Shown in pieces: positions 61,701 to 64,000 of a DNA stretch of 64,000 nucleotides; positions within the stretch are counted from its first letter, which is position 1; every line of letters starts with the position of its first letter. A model generated the notes under the pieces. That model had not been told where the DNA came from, ran no database searches, and saw only the letters and a program-made list of their open reading frames with translations. A program made the translations under genes and the position numbers. Source of the DNA: Hydractinia symbiolongicarpus (Eukaryota; Cnidaria; Hydrozoa; Anthoathecata; Hydractiniidae); the NCBI RefSeq assembly GCF_029227915.1, contig NC_079878.1:30035501-30099500 (forward strand), given 5' to 3'.

Positions 61701-63440
61701 TTTTTTTTACCACTAAAACGCATGAGACTTGTAGTTTTCAAAAATGTTTTCATTTTTGATGAGACGCTTAATGAAAGAGGTTTAATCGCCGGCAAACGAA
61801 ATCCCGCGATTTCCCATAAATTCCGGGCTTGGCCCGTATAGTCACAGGTATACCAAGAAAGTACCCAGGAAGTAAACTCATTTCCCGAACGATTTTTTAA
61901 TTTATTTTTTCACCACTAAAACGCATGGGACTTGTAGTTTTTAGAAATGTTTTCATTTTTGATGAGACGCTTAATGAAAGTGTTTAATCGCCGGCAAACG
62001 AAAACCCGCGATTTCCCGTAAATCCCGGGCTTGGCCCGTATAGTCGAATGTATACAAAGAAAGTACCCTGTGAGTAAACTCATTTCCAAAACGATTTTTC
62101 AAATTATCTTTTCACCACTAAAACGCATGAGAGTTGCAGTTTTCAAAAATGTTTTCATTTTTGATGAGACGCTTAATGAAAGAGGTTTAATCGCCGGCAA
62201 ACGAAATCCCGCGATTTCCCGTAAATCCAGGGCTTGGCCCGTATAGTCGAATGTATACAAAGAAAGTACCCTGTGAGTAAACTCATTTCCAGAACGATTT
62301 TTTAATTTATTTTTTCACCACTAAAACGCATAAGACTTGTAGTTTTCAAAAATGTTTTCATTTTTGATGAGACGCTGAATAAAAGAAGTTTAATCGCTGG
62401 CAAACGAAAACCTGCGATTTCCCGTAAATCCCGGACTCGGCCCGTATAGTCAAAAGTATACAAAGAAAGTACCCAGGGAGTAAACTCATTTCCCGAACGA
62501 TTTTTTAAATTATCTTTTCACCACTAAAACGCATGAGACTTGCAGTTTTCAAAAATGTTTTCATTTTTGATGAGACGCTTAATAAAAGAGGTTTAATCGC
62601 CGGCAACCGAAATCCCGCGATTTCCCGTAAATCCCGGGCTTGGCCTGTATAGTCGAATGTATACAAAGAAAGTACCCTGTGAGTAAACTCATTTCCAGAA
62701 CGATTTTTTAATTTATTTTTTCACCACTAAAACGCATAAGACTTGTAGTTTTCAAAAATGTTTTCATTTTTGATGAGACGCTGAATAAAAGAAGTTTAAT
62801 CGCCGGCAAACGAAAACCCGCGATTTCCCATAAATCCCGGGCTTGGCCCGTATAGTCAAAAGTATACAAAGAAAGTACCCAGGAAGTAAACTCATTTCCC
62901 GAACGATTTTTTAATTTATTTTTTCACCACTAAAACGCATGAGACTTGTAGTTTTTAAAAATGTTTTCATTTTTGATGAGACGCTGAATAAAAGAAGTTT
63001 AATCGCCGGCAAACGAAAACCTGCGATTTCCCGTAAATCCCGGACTCGGCCCGTATAGTCAAAAGTATACAAAGAAAGTACCCAGGTAGTAAACTCATTT
63101 CCCGAACGATTTTTTAAATTTTTTTTTACCACTAAAACGCATGAGACTTGTAGTTTTCAAAAATGTTTTCATTTTTGATGAGACGCTTAATGAAAGAGGT
63201 TTAATCGCCGGCAAACGAAATCCCGCGATTTCCTGTAAATCCCGGGCTCGGCCCGTATAGTCGAATGTATACAAAGAAAGTACCCAGGGAGTAAACTCAT
63301 TTCCCAAACGATTTTTTAAATTTTTTTTTCACCACTAAAAGGCTTGAGACTTGTAGTTTTTAAAAATGTTTTCATTTTTGATGAGATGCTGAATGAAAGA
63401 AGTTAATCGCCGGCAAACGAAAACCCGCGACTTCCCGTAA
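61700..63440. repeat. Partial third copy, 7-8 monomers
   Basis: CACAGGTATACCAAG returns at 61842, 1621 bases after 60221. Then AAAGTGTTTAATC, GAGAGTTGCAG, CCAGGGCTTGG and GGCCTGTATAG follow in order. Relative to the copy before it, one monomer is missing near 62371, where CATAAG joins GAAGTTTAATCGCTGGC. The last part (62911 and 63095) matches 61492 at 1419 bases. Confidence 0.75.
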
Positions 63441-64000
63441 ATCCGGACTCGGGAAGTATAGTCAAAAGTATACAAAGGAAGTACCCAGGGAGTAAACTCA
63501 TTTCCCGAACGATTTTTTAAATTATTATTTCACCACTAAAGCCCATGATACTTGTAGTTTTTAAAAATGTTTTCATTTTTGATGAGACGCTGAATAAAAG
63601 AAGTATAATCGCCGGCAAACGAAAACCCGCGACTTCCCGTAAATCCCGGACTTGGCCCGTATAGGCAAAAGTATACAAAGAAAGTACCCAGGGTGTAAAC
63701 TCATTTGCCGAACGATTTTTTAAATTATTATTTCACCACTAAAGGCCATGAGACTTGTAGTTTTTAAAAATGTTTTCATTTTTGATGAGACCCTGAATAA
63801 AAGAAGTTTAATCGCCGGCAAACGAAAACCTGCGATTTCCCGTAAATCCCGGACTCGGCCCGTATAGTCAAAAGTATACAAAGAAAGTACCCAGGGAGTA
63901 AACTCATTTCCTGAACGATTTTTTAAATTTTTTTTTCACCACTAAAACGCTTGAGACTTGTAGTTTTTAAAAATGTTTTCATTTTTGATGACACGCTTAA
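63441..64000. repeat. Array continues; re-entry into the T-family junction
   Basis: GGGAAGTATAG (about 63450), GATACTTGTAG with GAAGTATAATCGCC, CTAAAGGCC, CTCGGCCCG and finally CTTGAG with GACACGCTTAA follow in the order seen at about 50.1-50.7 kb and 35.2-35.9 kb. The array has no end in this window, on either side. Confidence 0.85.

Larger units (their letters stand above)
1..64000. repeat. Satellite DNA array, 203-bp monomer, whole window
   Basis: The same roughly 203-base sequence recurs head to tail from the first base to the last, always in one orientation. Landmarks such as GTATACAAAG, CTCATTT, CACCACTAAA, GACTTG and TTTAATCGCC return every 202-204 bases. From GATGACACGCT at 152 to the same motif at 63987 I count 315 monomers from the landmark spacing. 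Most monomers differ by a few percent; some blocks thousands of bases long look identical. No unique sequence, transposon or gene interrupts the array. A monomer close to one nucleosome plus linker, and multi-monomer higher-order units, are what is known of centromeric and pericentromeric satellites; assignment to a centromere is inference. I do not recognise this satellite family. Confidence 0.98.

Noticed and set aside
1-64000. CRISPR array
   Set aside because: Repeats are 203 bases and directly adjacent, with no short repeat and unique spacer alternation, and no cas genes.
1-64000. Ribosomal or 5S gene cluster, tRNA cluster or histone cluster
   Set aside because: No conserved rRNA, 5S internal promoter or tRNA B-box (GGTTCGANTCC) was found in the monomer; the nearest, AGTCGAATGT, does not fit.
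1-64000. Telomeric or subtelomeric short repeats
   Set aside because: No TTAGGG, TTAGG, TTTAGGG or similar short tandem motif is present.
1-64000. Transposable element or terminal-repeat boundaries
   Set aside because: Every stretch examined fits the 203-base phase. The irregular places (53.77 kb, 52.2 kb) are a deletion and a hybrid join, not insertions.

Overview
The whole window is one uninterrupted head-to-tail array of a satellite DNA with a monomer of about 203 bp. No unique sequence, gene, transposable element, RNA gene or inverted segment was seen anywhere in the 64 kb. Two copies of the same landmark (GATGACACGCT at 152 and at 63987) are 315 monomers apart, with a net shortfall of about 110 bp from exact 203-bp spacing. 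About 43 bp of that shortfall is one truncated monomer near 53.77 kb; the rest is small length changes, mostly in T runs. The open reading frames are by-products of the repeat: 203 is not a multiple of three, sense and antisense frames overlap, and 'proteins' recur only because monomers recur.

This organisation is typical of centromeric or pericentromeric heterochromatin of a eukaryote. The first monomer is about 38% G+C by hand count. It has 13 CpG against about 7 expected from its base composition, so CpG is enriched rather than depleted. That argues against a genome with heavy germline CpG methylation (vertebrates, most plants) and is more compatible with an invertebrate, fungus or protist. 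I do not recognise the monomer and cannot name the species.

Monomers differ by diagnostic variants, and these occur in a fixed order, giving higher-order repeats (HORs). About 1-15.4 kb is a 9-monomer HOR (1827 bp; types called T1-T9 here) with 5- and 6-monomer deletion or duplication derivatives. At 15.4-22.5 kb there is a 4-monomer (811 bp) tandem duplication, then a 15-monomer (3043 bp) tandem duplication. At 21.6-33.3 kb there is a 24-monomer (4862 bp) tandem duplication whose first copy carries a nested 10-monomer (2026 bp) duplication. 33.3-35.6 kb is a rearranged derivative. T-family monomers return at about 35.6-37.2 kb. 37.2-43.6 kb is a second, different 9-monomer HOR (also 1827 bp). 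43.6-50.4 kb repeats the monomer order of the 17-28 kb region, including the 10-monomer unit. T-family monomers return again at 50.4-52.9 kb. 52.9-58.1 kb has 6- and 4-monomer duplications and the only truncated monomer. 57.4-63.4 kb is 11-, 12- and 8-monomer duplications of related units, and the last bases re-enter the same junction seen at 35.8 and 50.7 kb. This gives a loose super-period of roughly 13-15 kb.

The most interesting signal is a 16-bp site on the minus strand of many monomers (first at 23-38). It matches the CENP-B box core NTTCGNNNNANNCGGGN except that the spacer is one base short. The site is dimorphic among monomer types (TCGAATG against TCAAAAG), at the position equivalent to the box/no-box dimorphism of primate alpha satellite. 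All boundaries were found by eye from landmark spacing; breakpoints are ambiguous by tens of bases because neighbouring monomers are so similar.
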